Shown here: piece by piece, positions 1-12,913 of the stretch
How positions within the stretch are numbered: the stretch's first letter is position 1
Layout of the letters: each line of letters opens with the position of its first letter
NCBI GenBank assembly: GCA_900073065.1
Contig: FJOG01000026.1
Location: 868,470-932,469 of the forward strand
Reading direction: 5' to 3'
DNA from: Phialocephala subalpina
Lineage: Eukaryota > Ascomycota > Leotiomycetes > Helotiales > Mollisiaceae
Length of the DNA: 64,000 nt
Notes under the pieces: model-generated
The model's database searches: none
What the model was told of the DNA's origin: nothing
Seen by the model: only the letters and a program-made list of their open reading frames with translations
Program-made: the position numbers and the translations under genes

Positions 1-338
1 TTATTGGATGATGGGTGACGCTAAGGCGTTCAGCTGTCGACGCCTGGCAGCAGGCTGCCGACACCGACATGGTTCTCCAGGTTCTCATTGGCTAGCCATT
101 TTTTGTGTTTGTGTTGAGACATTACTCAGTGCAAGCCACGCCCGACTACTACGAGCTTTGAGTTGGGAGCCTTGTCATGCGTAGCCTGACCTTGGATCGT
201 GGGGTCGTGTCCAGCCCTCTTTCGCACACTTTTCTTGGCAGCTCCTTGCTGCCAGATACAAATAACTGGAAAATTCCCACCGCGTCCTCTTCGCTCTCAT
301 AATCTAAACTTCTTCCAGAGGACGAAGCTTTTTCGTGA

Positions 339-3148
339 ATGCCAATCGAATTACCGCCATTCACGATGCAACCAAGTTCCGCGCGAGGCTATGCGCCTTC
401 CGTCTCTTACGTACCTCTTCCTGAGAGATGGCAACAATTAAAGCCAGCAATCCTAGAATTATACCTCCAGCGCAACGTTCCTCTCCCGCAGATTATCAAC
501 ATCATGAAGGAGGCTCCATATTATTTCCATGCCGTGTAAGTCTACCACCTGTATAAAGAATGTGCTGTAGCTGATGCATCGCGGCCCTATCTAGTGAGAA
601 CTCCTACAAGTATTACTTCACTCAATGGGGCGTGACCAAGAACATACCTGCCTTGGTCAAAGATGCTGCCCTCACCGCCCTCGGAAAGAGAACCAGGGTT
701 GGATATTCGACGCCGGAAGTTTGGTACAAGAAGGGCGACGACCAGATACTTCCGATCGATAAGAAACGGATCAAGAGGCACATCAAGACTGTTGAGGTTG
801 AGAGAAGTAAAAAAGCAGACCAGATTCAACTCGGCAATAATGTGTAAGCGTTTTCAAACGTCGCAGTGATGAGTACTGCTAATATTCTAGATTCATACAC
901 TGGAATCTACCATATCGTGCAGCTCGATCTTCTTCCAGGGCCCAGCAATTCTCTCCTTTCGGGCTAACACCTGACTTCTTGTCAATCGCAAGTCCGAATT
1001 ATGACCGATCAATGTCTTCGAGGAGTGCACCGTCCCCAAATAATGCGCCTACTCCGACTATGCTAGCAGTCAGAAGTATGAAGCTGGACGAGAGAACCCA
1101 ACTGTTCATTGAGGCAAAACACGACGACTTGCTGAAACAACTAGAGGGTACAGAAAGGAAGTAAGCCCAACTCCTAGAAGACAAAGAGCATCTTAGCATT
1201 TGCTGACAAGAGCAGACTGTTGACAACGTATCTCTACCAATTTTGGCTATTCTCCTTCTGCACCGCTAAATACTGGGGATATGGTCCAACCCTTTGGACT
1301 GCGGAACTTCTGGAATTCGACCGCTTTAAGGACAAGGACAGAGCATCACACTCATCAACCAACACTCCGATGGCCAATGCTGGAACACCCAGGCCAGTTG
1401 ACACTCCTCGATCTGTGGAAACTCCAAGAGACAGCGGAGATTTGGCTGCCAAACCGACACAACTTTGCAAGTGGACAATCCATGCCGCTATCCGAACACG
1501 TTACGAAGGACAAGAACAAGAGATTGACGAAAACGGAGAAGCAAGAACAGGCTTGAACGATGGGGAGGACCTACATGCTTGGCCATCCGGACACCAACAA
1601 ACCTTCGAACAGAAACTGCAACTCTCCCTTGAGATGAATAATTTCACCACTCTAGACCCGAAAGACTTGCCGATGGCCGTTTCGAAGGTGGTTAAGGCGG
1701 CCCGCAGCTCGCCAAGAGAACTTCTCCAGGAGAGTTTTGCATTCAGTCTTGTCGCTCGAAATGAGAGAGTGTTCTGGTCCTTACTGTGTCGAGCTTCCAG
1801 CCTCAACTTCGTAGGCACCGGAATATACCCACTCCATCTCCTGACGTCCTTCCTTGATGGTTCCAAGACCTGTTGCAATCTTCTCGACGCTGCACTCAAC
1901 CATCTTGCGGGAGGGAATCGGATTGACAAGATCTATGTGAACGATCACGGTCATACTGTCCTAGACAATCTCTTCATATCGATCCTCAAAGGGCATACCA
2001 ACTGTCTACCCGATGTAGTGGACGACAAGTTTTCGAAGATGAAGCGTTTCACCGGGGAAGAGGTGGACATCTGCGGCCGCTGGGACGCAGACTCCACCTG
2101 CGTTCGTGAGTTGTTTGCAGAAGGACACTCGACCATACCAATTGAATGGAAGCACATGTTCTGTCACACTTCGGTTCAGGCAATCTGTCACTGCATTGGT
2201 CGACTTTTCGGTCCTATGTTTGCTCCGGATATCAATACTCTCAGCGGGTTGTTCATGAAAACTTGTCAATGCTGTGGCCAGAAATTGCAGATGGGACCTC
2301 TTCACTCTTTGGTTTTGACGGCTGTCCATCTTGCTCAGAGTGGATGCCCCGGAGAGAATCTTTTCGGCATGTTGGCATGCTTGGTCTGCCTTCTTGCGAA
2401 TGGCGCTGATCCCACCCTCACAGCTCCAATATCTCTACCCGCGCTAATGAGAAAGGATACAGCAACTGCATGCAGCCATGAAGAGATCAATCCCTTCCAG
2501 CTGGCAGAAAGAGTCCCAGCTTCTCTGGTAACGAGCTGGTCTGATGATGTGACGCTGGGATGGAAAGTGCTTTGCGCTATGCTTCGATATGCGAAGGACG
2601 AGAGGAGGCCTAAGCAGAAGCCTTTAACCCAAGACACAACCAGGAAAGAAAGAGCTGATCGCGATGTTTTTATGGGTTTCGCGGAGGAGGAAAGATGGGA
2701 CAACAGCGATAATGAGAATGACAGTGCCGACGGGGACGAAAATGAATGTAGCGAAGACCAAGACGATGAGGATATATGCCCGCATTTCAAACAAGACACA
2801 AATAACTTCTATGGACAAAGCAAGGTCATTGGGACTCTCTGGGCCGCGATACAGACAGAACTCCTAACATACAGGCGACTGGCCGACGAGGACCCGTGGT
2901 TATCCGAGAATTTCGCTATGCAGGCCGTATTGGAAGGGCTTGAAAACGGAGGCATGCTTCCAATCAAGCTCATTGAGGAGGACATGATAGCGCCATATTG
3001 CCGCTGTGGTAGATTCTTGGGCGTTACTGACGAAGCTTGTGCTTGCGTTGACGAAGTCTGCACCCACTATTTTGCCAACGTGGATGTGTGGAGTAGAGCA
3101 TCCTACATCATGATCCCAGAAGGAGAGAATGGATCATGGTACTGGTGA
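339..3148 (+). CDS. Clr5-domain protein, four exons
   Basis: The N-terminus reads as a Clr5 domain, a fungal module of unclear molecular role named after a fission-yeast silencing factor: W-x-x-L-K-P-A-I-L-E-L-Y at the start, and after intron 1 the typical Y-K-Y-Y-F-T-Q-W-G-V-T-K-N. Exons fit 339-535, 595-843, 891-1160 and 1216-3148. All junctions keep phase (GTAAGT or GTAAGC donors, TAG or CAG acceptors) and give about 882 aa. An in-frame ATG at 366 is an equally good start. The long C-terminal part has no domain I recognise. It holds an acidic Asp/Glu/Asn stretch near 2690-2780 and a cysteine-rich end (CRCGR, then CACVDEVC) that could bind metal. The Clr5 call is fairly firm and the function of the rest unknown. 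A second Clr5 gene lies at 57.0-58.9 kb. Confidence 0.8.
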
Positions 3149-3873
3149 AAGCTCTAGTGGCGAAGAGTGGTATTGTAAACTTCAGCTGTCTGATAAATTT
3201 CTTGTCCAATATAACTCGTAAGATTCTCTACTGGTGCCAACATTTGATGCAACACCCACGACAACATGGCAATATCATGATGACTGAGATGGACCTGACG
3301 GAAAGTCTTCCGCTCTTCGTCCTAACTGAAGAGGCAATATAACGAAGAAGTTGTTCATGAACACTAGGACAATGTGTTGAGAACTTGCTCGACGTGGCGA
3401 AGTGCTTACTCCTCTCGCTTTCAACTCGGGTGACCAATTATTCATCACGTCAAACACAGCATCACGTTCAATCACATGAGCTTTCGCAAATCAACCATGA
3501 ATCTCCAATTCTAGTCTCCCAATTCAAAGCTTCAAAAAGGCATTCCCAGAAAGAGAGCAAACTCCATCCCACCAACCAAGACTGAGACACTCCCCCAAGA
3601 AGAGCCCAAGAACTTTAATCAAGATCCAAAATTTCATGCCAAACCAGTAATCAGTAAGACTCTCGCAGAACCAGCCTCTTTATGACAACTATCGACGACG
3701 AAAGGCGACTCGGTGAAAAACAGAATCGCAAGGACGAAGATTGGTATCGAGTTTCGTGCTTCGAGGAACCGAGTGGAGACTTTATCGAATGTTGTCATCT
3801 TACTCATTATTAGCTACTGGCAGTGACAGTAAGGAGAAGGAGGGGGCAGGGGGAGCTTACGCATGATCCAAAT
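3149..3873. other. Intergenic region, no gene seen
   Basis: Between the Clr5 gene and the small secreted-protein gene. Only short unconvincing frames are present. It probably holds the 3' ends of the two converging genes. Confidence 0.5.
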
Positions 3874-4286
3874 TTATGGGGTACAGAAAGGATTTCCATT
3901 GACGGTGGAGCAGTGCCATCCATCAGCGCAAGTAGCAGCCACGGTCCAATAGCCAGTACCTTTGCAAACCCACTGTTTCTTCATTAGCATACTCCCCTTT
4001 TCTTCCCCTCGGCTTTGGATGGAGCATGAGGTTTGAAAGTGAAAGTGATGGAAACCCGCAAGCGGTCCCTGGGGGGGGCATGGAGGGGAGTAGGGAGAGG
4101 GATAGGAAGAAAACTTACGATTTGGCGACCGCCAGGAGCACACTCATAGCTGCCAGAGTGACACACACCACTGGCGGAATTAGATTTACCGTTGACAGCC
4201 TCGACGTCTGCGGATGGGAGAGCGACGGCGTTGATGACCGAAGCAGCGGAGATGAGGGTAACAACGATTGAGAGAGGGAACTTCAT
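3874..4286 (-). CDS. Small secreted cysteine-rich protein (88 aa)
   Basis: Two exons, 4286-4119 and 3972-3874, are joined by an intron with a GTAAG donor and a CAG acceptor, giving 88 aa. Residues 1-20 form a signal peptide (K, then a hydrophobic stretch ending near VINAVA). A short Asp/Glu-containing pro-like region follows. The mature domain has six cysteines, in the order VCHSGSYEC, WVCK, TCADG, HC and PFC. Many small secreted ascomycete proteins share this layout, with a Tyr-x-Cys near the start, an aromatic GYW centre and a C-terminal NGNPFC. Some are induced on plant hosts and are called candidate effectors, but nothing here shows such a role. The six cysteines should form three disulfides. 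No neighbour suggests a pathway. Confidence 0.75.
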
Positions 4287-5053
4287 TGTCGCGGTATTTG
4301 GAGAGAAGATTGTAGTGCTCTGTTGTATGTTTGTGGTAATATAGAAATAGGGTCAAAGGAGTTGTGGAGTTGTGTGATTTGGAGGAAGAAGGTTCTTTGG
4401 AAAAGTACCAAGGACGAGATTTTATAGCCGGATGTGTGTGCGATCCGGAGCGAGCAGGAATTCTATCTTCCGTTTGACGCCTTACTTTAGAGATTCGCCG
4501 ATGGACGATGGGGCTCAAACAGTGTTCTATCGTCATGAGATGGTAGAAGAGGGGTGAATTCGGACGGTGGACTGGAGACTTAAAACTGACAGCCTGTCAC
4601 TCTCTCCTAGGCTTCAACTAAACTATTCACACCCAAGAACTTTCAAACATGCGTCAAGAGCCAGAACCGTGAAATTCCCATTCTATTCAATGTCACAATG
4701 TCTTCCAGTGAAAGATGGACTTTCAACATCTGCAGCTCTTTGTGAAACACCCCCTTACGAAAGCTGCAATGGTATTCCAGTCAGTTTCATTCTCATTGTC
4801 CATAAGCTGAACACAATAATACAACGGGTCACTGTCTCTCTGATCTAGAGAACTATCAGCATGAGATTCCAAGTTACCGCAGTTGAGTGAGATGGAGTGA
4901 TGTACCTGCTCACAATCTAAGAAGTGATGTCCCAACTTAGTTCATTACCTACAGCGACTCGTCATTTGACATTTGAGCATTGAGCTCGTCTGAGAATCTC
5001 GTCCGAGCAGCAGGCCTGACCATTTGAGCTGGATTGAAGGTGAAAGCTCGATG
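4287..5053. other. Intergenic region, no gene seen
   Basis: This is the upstream region of the small secreted-protein gene and the downstream region of the HET pseudogene. Only short overlapping frames occur. A TTTATAG-like AT stretch (seen from the minus strand near 4420) could serve the secreted-protein promoter. Confidence 0.4.
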
Positions 5054-7261
5054 TCAGCCCAACACAATCAGTTTCGAAGTGCTCTCCAGCTCCTCCCAAT
5101 CTTTCTTATTGATCTGCGTGATTCCAACTCTCGTTGCCACAGTGCAATGCGGTCCCTCCTTCCAGTCAATAAGCATAATATTGTATGTCGACTGATGTTT
5201 GCAGCCATCCATATGTTCGATTCCCCGGGAGACTCCCAAGCCACGTTCCCAAACCCAGTCTTGCCGACAAGTCTCACTTTCCTCGTTCTCAATTTTGGTA
5301 GACAGAAGTATGAATTCGCATTTCTTGCGATCGTGAGACTGAAGCCATGAAGATGTCACCTGGATGAAGCCTAGATCCTTCCCCGCATGTGTTCGAATGT
5401 GAGCTAGAAGACAAGGATCGGCGCTGGGGCAGTTTTTAATGAAGTCCGAGTCCATGGCCTCGACCTCAAGTACAGCGGAGGCTGCGGTAAACCGAAGAAA
5501 TCCTAGAGCTCGTTCGTCCATGACAGTAAGGGAGTGGCACTTCTCCACAAGTTGATCTGTAAGCTCATCCCACGGCGCGGAAAAAGGGTCGGCTGTGTTC
5601 ACAGCATATTGGGTAGGTTGGTGCCATTCAACGAGCCCTTTCACGTCCTCACATTTGGTATCAAATTGAACTCCACCACCCCAAGAGACCCATGACCAGG
5701 ATGGAAATGGTAATCGTATCATGTCTGAATCGAGAATCGCTGCGTGAAGACCCGCTCGCAGACCACTAACACATTTTCTAGGCTTCCAAGGCAAGGCAGC
5801 ATCGATATTTCCAATAGGAAGGCCCCAGGTGAAGCCATCCGGGAATTGAGGTTGAAATGCTTTCGTTACCCCGGTGAAAGCCCAGAGGGAGTCAGTTTCC
5901 AACGTGAGTCTCCTCGAGAATGCTTCGACCGCATCGACGAATTGATAGAAGCTGCATCGCTCCATCTCCGGATGAAGTTCCGGAAGGTGACACAGCGCAT
6001 TGCCAACGCACATATTTTGTTCTTCCATCCCACCACCATTCGAGCATGAATCCTCACACCAGACATCGGACTTGCATTGGAAGTACGACTGATAGTTGGT
6101 GAAGACGAGACAACGCGAAGATAGGAACACTTCTTGATACGTCCAACCACGAGTGGACCAATTGGTGCGGAGGATCTCGGATATGGGGTCGGATTGAGTC
6201 GTTATGTATCGGATTCCACAGATGGTTTCGTCGTGTTGAATCGATCGACGAGTATCTGGCTCGATACCTGGGATGCAAGCATTGGAGCAACAAGTATCGG
6301 CGTTCACAATTGTCAAGGTGGCGGAGTTGTATATTTGATCCATGCGACATTTGCTCCAGCTTATCCCGCTCGTCGTCCATGAGGATACAAAGCCGGTCGA
6401 CCCATAAGTAGCGCTCATCAATCTTGGCAACCAGATTGATGGCATCCCGAACCGTCGTTGGCATAGTGTTAGCTTCACAGACCGTGAGGCATCCGCAAGT
6501 CCCCTTCATTTTGTGTGTCCAAGCAATATTGCTGTCCCGATCCCCAGACATAGCTGAGGGCAAGGTATCGCTCGTTGGTGGTTGCATCAATGATCTGGCC
6601 GTTTAAGACATCGATCAAGCGGATGTTGTCAGCCTTCCTGGATATCAGGCGAGAAGGTTTGCATTCGTCGCCATGCGATGCTATCAAAATCCACCTGGAG
6701 AGGATGCACTTGACGACCGCCGATGCGCTTGACTGCTATGAACTCAGCAGGCTCAACAGAGGCCATTCTCGTAAGCACCAACTTGTCATTCATTCAATCT
6801 TCCATCATAGAATCGTCAATGCACTGCCTAATAACGTGGACAGCCGCCTTGTTTTCAACATCCCAACCGGCCCCAGGCGCGTTGAAATAGACCTTAACTC
6901 TATCACCCTGATGTGATGCAACCACCAATGTGCAAACCTCAGATGCAAGGTCTGATGCATGATAGCTAGCGGATCGATGAGTAGCAGATATCAGTCGACA
7001 TAATGCGCAGCTTGTTCGCAATTGGATATCTACTGCCTTCCCAAGATGGTAGTGGTGTACCTTGCAATCAATGCAGACCGGTGCGAAACATTCAGCGAGG
7101 TCTACTTTGGAACAGACCTCACACAAGTTGTCGATATACTTAATATGCTCCGAGGGATCGCGAGTAGATGTCGCGACTGTGCTCAGATCCACACAGCGGG
7201 GTCGCTTCATGTGTCGATCCAAGTTCGTATGTTCAGATTCGACGGTGGCTATTCTGCTCAT
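5054..7261 (-). pseudogene. HET-domain protein, frameshifted
   Basis: All HET landmarks (the fungal heterokaryon-incompatibility domain) are present in order on the minus strand. YLALSYVWG lies near 6560, the TTVRDAINL to YLWVDRLCI stretch near 6450-6380, DQIYNSATLTIVNAD near 6330 and STRGWTYQE near 6150. The N-terminal exon (7261 down to about 6800) has the usual C-x2-C pairs, including CEVCSKV. The three HET blocks sit in three different frames. The frame changes after YVWG-x-x-Q near 6470-6490 and again after DKLEQMS near 6345-6355. At both points the protein alignment continues with no room for an intron. An intron near 6700-6790 is also needed. I infer an inactivated HET gene. A sequencing error at both points is the alternative. 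Confidence 0.7.
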
Positions 7262-8650
7262 TCTGGGGGAAGAGATGGTTACTACCAGCTCCCTGTTCTG
7301 AGATTAAATATAGTTAGATTATTGTTCGATAATGCTTGGAAATTGTTGAAATGGAAGTAGAGACTCTGCAATTGCTGGCGCCACAATATATGAAATGCCA
7401 GGAAGCAGCCTCGAGCGCTACCTAAAACACACAACTTGTGTCAGGGGATAGCTTCGTTGGTAATCCTTCATTTTCCACAGTGCTGTTGAAACTCTGGGGG
7501 CCAAACTCTGCATGCTGACAACATGTTGATTCGTTGGATTGGGTCTGAAATGTGGCGCAGTTACTGCAGCTGCACCTCTTCTCCCCTCACCGAGCAGGCA
7601 CTCAAAGACATGATGGGAAGCCTCGGTGACGTGAAATGGAATCGGAGATGTCGTGGAAATTTGCTCCAGGTGGGAGGGTAGAGTCTTGAGGTTGTCGATC
7701 GTCGCCGGAAGTGGAGGAGGAAGGAAGTGAGGATATCGAGATTGTGAAAGGCATTTTAAGCTTGTACTACACCAACACTCAGGCGTCGATAGATACACCC
7801 CAACGTGACCACCCCAAGGAAATCAAGAGATTTGAATTGCAACGAGGCAAGTACACCTGGTAGGGCTTCTTCGGATAGGGAAGGCCCTATACACGTGACT
7901 AGACAAGCAGTTTCTGGAGGTGACCTGAAAGAGAAGCGCGGCAATCAGACAACACATTTAGTTAGCTATGAGTATTGCAATCGCATTTCTCGCTTGCTAC
8001 TCACTGGTTACAAATCTGTCTATAAAATCTCTGACAGTTCTCCCAGAGGCACAACTTTTTCCTCATCACCAGAACTCGACGGACATCAACCTTAGCTCGA
8101 GCAGCAACACCAAACAAGAAACCTTCAAACACCACCCAAGTCTCTCAGCACTTCTCAACGTGATAGTTCGACTGTGAAGTGCACCTGCCTCCATGCTCAA
8201 ACCTGTTAAACTTCAATTTATTCACGAACAAAAACCCGCCGATTCACAAAGCATTCGAAAATGCCTGCAATATTCTCAAACAACATTAGAATGAGGGGCC
8301 AACTTCAAATATAGAGTTACTCTCTCCCAGTGAGCGAGCTCTCGAAATGATTGACGACCTAGGTTGAACATTGGCCGCATCCCTGAAAAAAACGTAATAG
8401 AACGGATCCACACGAGGCATCACCTCAACCATAGAAACTCGGGGAGGACGTTCCGCAACACTGACTTTCAAACATTCCATTTGCTTCTGTGCAACCAGCA
8501 GTGAAGAGTTGCACTTGCAAGAGCGATATCTCGAGCGTAGCAGGGGAGGCAAGAAACACAGAAAGATTACACGATGAACTACCGCCCATGCATGAATAAT
8601 ACGTTCGAAGATATCCCCTCAACCCATCTCGTTCAACGAATACACTACTC
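7262..8650. other. Intergenic region, no gene seen
   Basis: 1.4 kb between the HET pseudogene and the 3' end of VPS41. Several 90-130-codon frames overlap on both strands. None has a recognisable domain, a start context or a splice pattern, so I call no gene. Confidence 0.45.
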
Positions 8651-11600
8651 TTACACCTCTTTCCCCACACAAACCGGACACCCATCCCTAATCTTGTCCC
8701 TCAATAACCTCGCATGCGTAACCTTCGCCCCCACACTATGCACACTCCTCCACTGCCCATCCTCATCCAAATCCACCTCAGGTGGCGTACTCGGCCTCTC
8801 CTCATTCTCGAAACTCAACAAATGACTTAAATGGAAAACGTGTCCGCACGCAAACCCCACCAAAGTCTCAGTCTCATGATCAGAGAATGCCTCATGACAC
8901 CCAACACAATGGCCTGGTTCAGGAGGTACGTGTTTAGTTGCGTGGGTTGTGAATTCTTTGGCTACTGCACGGGCGGAGGCAACGGTGCCGTCGGTGTTAG
9001 TAGGGATATCAGAGGATTCGACGTCAACGTGATCGCCTTCTTTGTGGACGACGTCAAATTTCACGCCTTTGCGTTGGCCTGAGCGGAGAGTGTTTTGGGC
9101 TAATGCTACTTCGCCACGGAGGACTCTTGCGACGCCGTAGCTGATACTGTGCTGGATTTCGTATTCTTTGATCATGCGGCTGAGGCCTTCACGAAGACCT
9201 TCAATCTCGAGACCCTCGGGAATGCGACGAACGAGAGTTATGGGGTTGATTGCGGTGCCGACTTCTTCGAGGAGGCCGCGAATGAAACGAGGTTTGTCCA
9301 TGGAGTAGTTGAGGAGGTCTTCCCATAGATCTGTGTCCTTTTGTTCTTTAGCAAAGGCGATGGCCTGGGATACGTCGGCGAGGCGGTCGATGATAAGGGT
9401 TAGTGCTCGTTTTGTTTGGCCAGTCTTGGAGTAGAGGTAGACGAGTTCGGGGATGTAGTCAAGCTCTTTACATTCTTGGGTTGCCTGAAGCATGTTGGTA
9501 TGTGCATGCAATCCAGGGGAGCCAACGTACCTTTTCGAATGTGTAGAATGTTGATGTCTTAAGGAATTCCATTAATAAATCTCGATCGTAGAGCGCAAAG
9601 AGATGAACTGCAAGATCTGCAAAGTCATTGACGAGTGCTTGGCTTTCTGAAATTAGTCTGTCCCGACTTTCCCCTTGATGCTCTTCAATGCCATCACCCC
9701 GCCAAAGAGATCTGACATAAAAGAACATATATAGGATCATGTCCTTCTCCTCCAGTTGACTCACCACAACCTGTGGACTGACGAGACCGTGTTGTGCCTC
9801 ATTGACAAGCAGTGAAATTGCCTCGGAAGTCAGATCGCGAAGTTCCTCCGTGGATGCAGTCCGCTTCTGCTCGTTTGATACCCGAAGCATGATCAAACCA
9901 GGAATGTCATCTGCCACGGCATCGACCAAATGATAGTCTTTGATCAGAGACATCGCGGTATCCGCATCCTGCAGACGAATGTAGCATTTTAAGGCTTCTC
10001 GTGGTCGTCCACCAGCGACATGGAGCTTGCCCAAGCATTCCATGACAATTCGCCAGTCTCGACCCACCACACCATCCTCGACACTGTCCTCGCGAACATC
10101 TCGGTATTTGAGCTGATTTTCGAGCACTACAGTGACGCTCTTGATATCAAATAAATCGGGCGACCATTGTTCAAGCAGCTCTCGTACTCTCGGTCGATTG
10201 CGAGCGATGTAATGTCCCAAAATGACCTCGTAGATCTCCGACTTCAGGGGTGGTCGCATCTGTGTCGATGGGATATAGTTGGTGATCTCGTCGAACTTTC
10301 CAGCTCCAACAAATGTGTAGACGTATTCTTCCCATTGCGGCGGGGTTCCAAGAACTTCACCGCAGACTTTGCCAGCAGTCGTCCAGTCATCTGCCTTGAT
10401 CAATTGTTGAATCCAGAGTTCACCGACACGGCGCTTCTCTTTTTCTACGGCGGAGTTGATTAGTTTGCTAGCAGAATCAACTGTTGAGGTTGTATCATCG
10501 TAGAAATCATCACTGCTTGCTTGAGCTTGGTTAGGCGTAGCAGGACCAATCTCGGCAAGCTTCTCGGGTGAAGAAGTTATCACCTCCGGATGATTGTCGA
10601 TCAGTTCCCAAGCTTCTTTGTATTTCTCTTGCTCCAGAAGCCAGGTCAAATGATCTGCAAGATCCCTCTTCGTGGCCAAGATACAATCGTATGGGCTGTG
10701 AATAAAGATCTTGATTCCTTGCGCAGAAAGATGTGGGTGAAGTGGGGCCGGAGTCCGTTGCCCAGGTCTTGTTCTGGCACTGCTCGCAACACTTCCTCCT
10801 CCCTGCTGATTCGAGTTGCCGCTTCCATTGCTGCGAGTACTTGCAGCCGAGCTCAGGAGTGCTGTGGCATTGATGGTAGAATTCCACATGCCGCTGCCCA
10901 TGGCAGTTAGAGTTTCTAGCGTTCCGCGAGAACTATGGCGAGTTTCAATCTTTCTAGGGGCAGGCAACACTCCAAGGTGATAGTCTGTAGCAGACAGTCT
11001 CTCGAATCGGCTGACGGTCAAAGTATCGGTATCAACTTCTTGAGAAGTGTTCAGATCAATGAGCCGAAGCTCAGGTGAGAGGGCATTCTGTCGCCGGCGT
11101 ATGCCACCCTGAGGCTCACTGCTGCTGGTTGAAGCTATCGACGCTTTGGCCTTGTGTTTCTTTGAAGGCTTCTTCTCTTCCTCTTCCTCGTCATTTTCAG
11201 GAGTAACGTAAGCAAGTACAAGAAGCAACGTCGGGGTATATAATGACAATCCAGAAATAATGCAATCAACACGTAAACTAGATACGTGAGCGGTAGTCAC
11301 CAATGAGGATGGCCGACTTACATTTTGATGATCTCGGGGAATCCAACTGATCGTTCCCCGACGTTCTTACCAACGCCAACGCCACCTGGATGCACATTGA
11401 TGATCCAAATAGTGCCTCCCCAGCCCACTAGAAGCTTCTCAATTTTCAAATTGTTCTTTGAGGCCTGCTGTTTCAATTTCGCAGTGGCAGGCGACAAAAC
11501 GCTCGATTCACGAGCCTTGTCGTCTTCGTCGGTCTCAAGACTCTTCTCGTCGATCCACTCCACGCGACCCTTCCACACAGCGGCCATCTCTTCCCAGCCA

Positions 11601-12678
11601 GCATCCTGTGGGCGATCAACATGACCGATCCTCTTCCAAGCAGAGTCGGAATCAGCACTTTCCAAGCCCAGATTTGATCGCATAATCTTGACGCCATGTT
11701 CATTGATCCAGGCAACATATCTCCCAGTGAGAGACCATTTGATCGTGCTGATGGTTCCTTCGCCAGAGTGGAGAACGGTATCCTTTCCAGCGTTACTACT
11801 TAGACCAATGGTTCCCAGCCATCCGGATGCTGTTGCTGCTGCTGTTCCCGTCGTCGTAGACGTAGAATTTGTGCCTGCTCGTCCACCTACAGTGAGAACC
11901 AAGTTTCCAGCGAGACCTCCAGAGATGTATGCCCGATCGTTCTTGTAGTCCGGGGAAAGAGCAACTGCCTGAACAGGTCTCGCAAAGTTCCGAAGCTGGA
12001 CATCTTTTACGTCCACCAGCGAAGCAACGCATACATTCCCATCTATTGAGGCGGTCGCGATGTATATAGCATTCGAGGGGGTATTTGGGACGACTTGTGC
12101 ATGTGGAGTTCGTGGCGACTGTTTCGAGGATGTCGAAGCTACAGTCGGTGCTCTTGGTGGCACCTTGGCTTGTGATGCGACTCGAGTGACTCCTTCATGA
12201 ACGGCGGTGGGCAGAGGTGGGGGAAAAGGTGATATCGAGATGGCGGACACGGAGGCAGTGTGGGCATGGTAGACTCGGAGTGACTGGAAGGAAGGTAGCG
12301 ACAAAACATGCTGTACAATTATTAGCATATGTACAATAGTGAAATCTGAGGCAGCTTACAATGTTTCCGTTATGTGTCCCAATGATCTGCCACAAGTCAA
12401 CATTTTGCTGCAGAACAGATTATACAAATCCCTACCATCTTGTCACCGGCAACCAGAAATGTACTCGTCGCATCTCCATTTCGGTACACAGGCCCCAGAT
12501 GGCTGGTCAATCGTGCGTACTTGAGCTTGGGTTCATCCTCGGGCTCGTCATCGTCTTCTGCCTCACTCTCCTCACTCTCTTCCTCTTCTTCCTCGTCCAC
12601 AGTCTCTCCCTCATCGCGGGTTTCCTCTGCATCTTTCGTGATTTTCGTGTCGCCTTGGTCCTCTGAGCCCTCAGCCAT
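8651..12678 (-). CDS. VPS41: Vps41, HOPS vacuolar tethering subunit
   Basis: Five exons (12678-12436, 12386-12360, 12310-11322, 11277-9531, 9484-8651) join in phase to 1279 aa. Vps41 is a subunit of the HOPS complex, which tethers vesicles to the vacuole together with the Rab Ypt7. The N-terminus is a long acidic Glu/Asp run, then the conserved start of the beta-propeller (KYARL through DKM, IGTHNGNI, HVLSLPSF). The alpha-solenoid/CHCR region is exon 4 (NHPEVI, EQWSPDLFD, LRDLTSEAISLLV). The C-terminus has a RING-like zinc motif (CVGCHEAF, CGHVFHLSH, CPVC). Inserts rich in Ser/Thr/Gly, such as SSASTRSNG, are typical of filamentous fungi. It shares a 235-bp divergent promoter region with the mitochondrial gene to its right. 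The identification is firm. Confidence 0.93.
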
Positions 12679-12913
12679 GTCGGTGCGCCGTTCTGCTCAC
12701 ATCTGGTGTTGTTGTTCCGGGGTAGCTCCAGCTGCATCGTCGACGTCAACCTGGAGCTCAAGCTTGCATAGCCGAGCATGTTGATCTCGGCAGGCATCAC
12801 CGCGAGTTGCTCAGGGCAGAAAAAAAAAGGTTTATTAATCACAATGGAAATCTTAACACAACGACACAACACTTCTAGACTTCTAGATTTGTCCAGGAAC
12901 CTTCCTCGATATC
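12679..12913. promoter_or_regulatory. Short divergent promoter, VPS41 / RMND1-like
   Basis: Only 235 bp separate the start codons of the two conserved, divergently transcribed genes, so both promoters must lie here or overlap. The segment contains an A-run near 12820-12830. No specific factor site is claimed. Confidence 0.6.
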
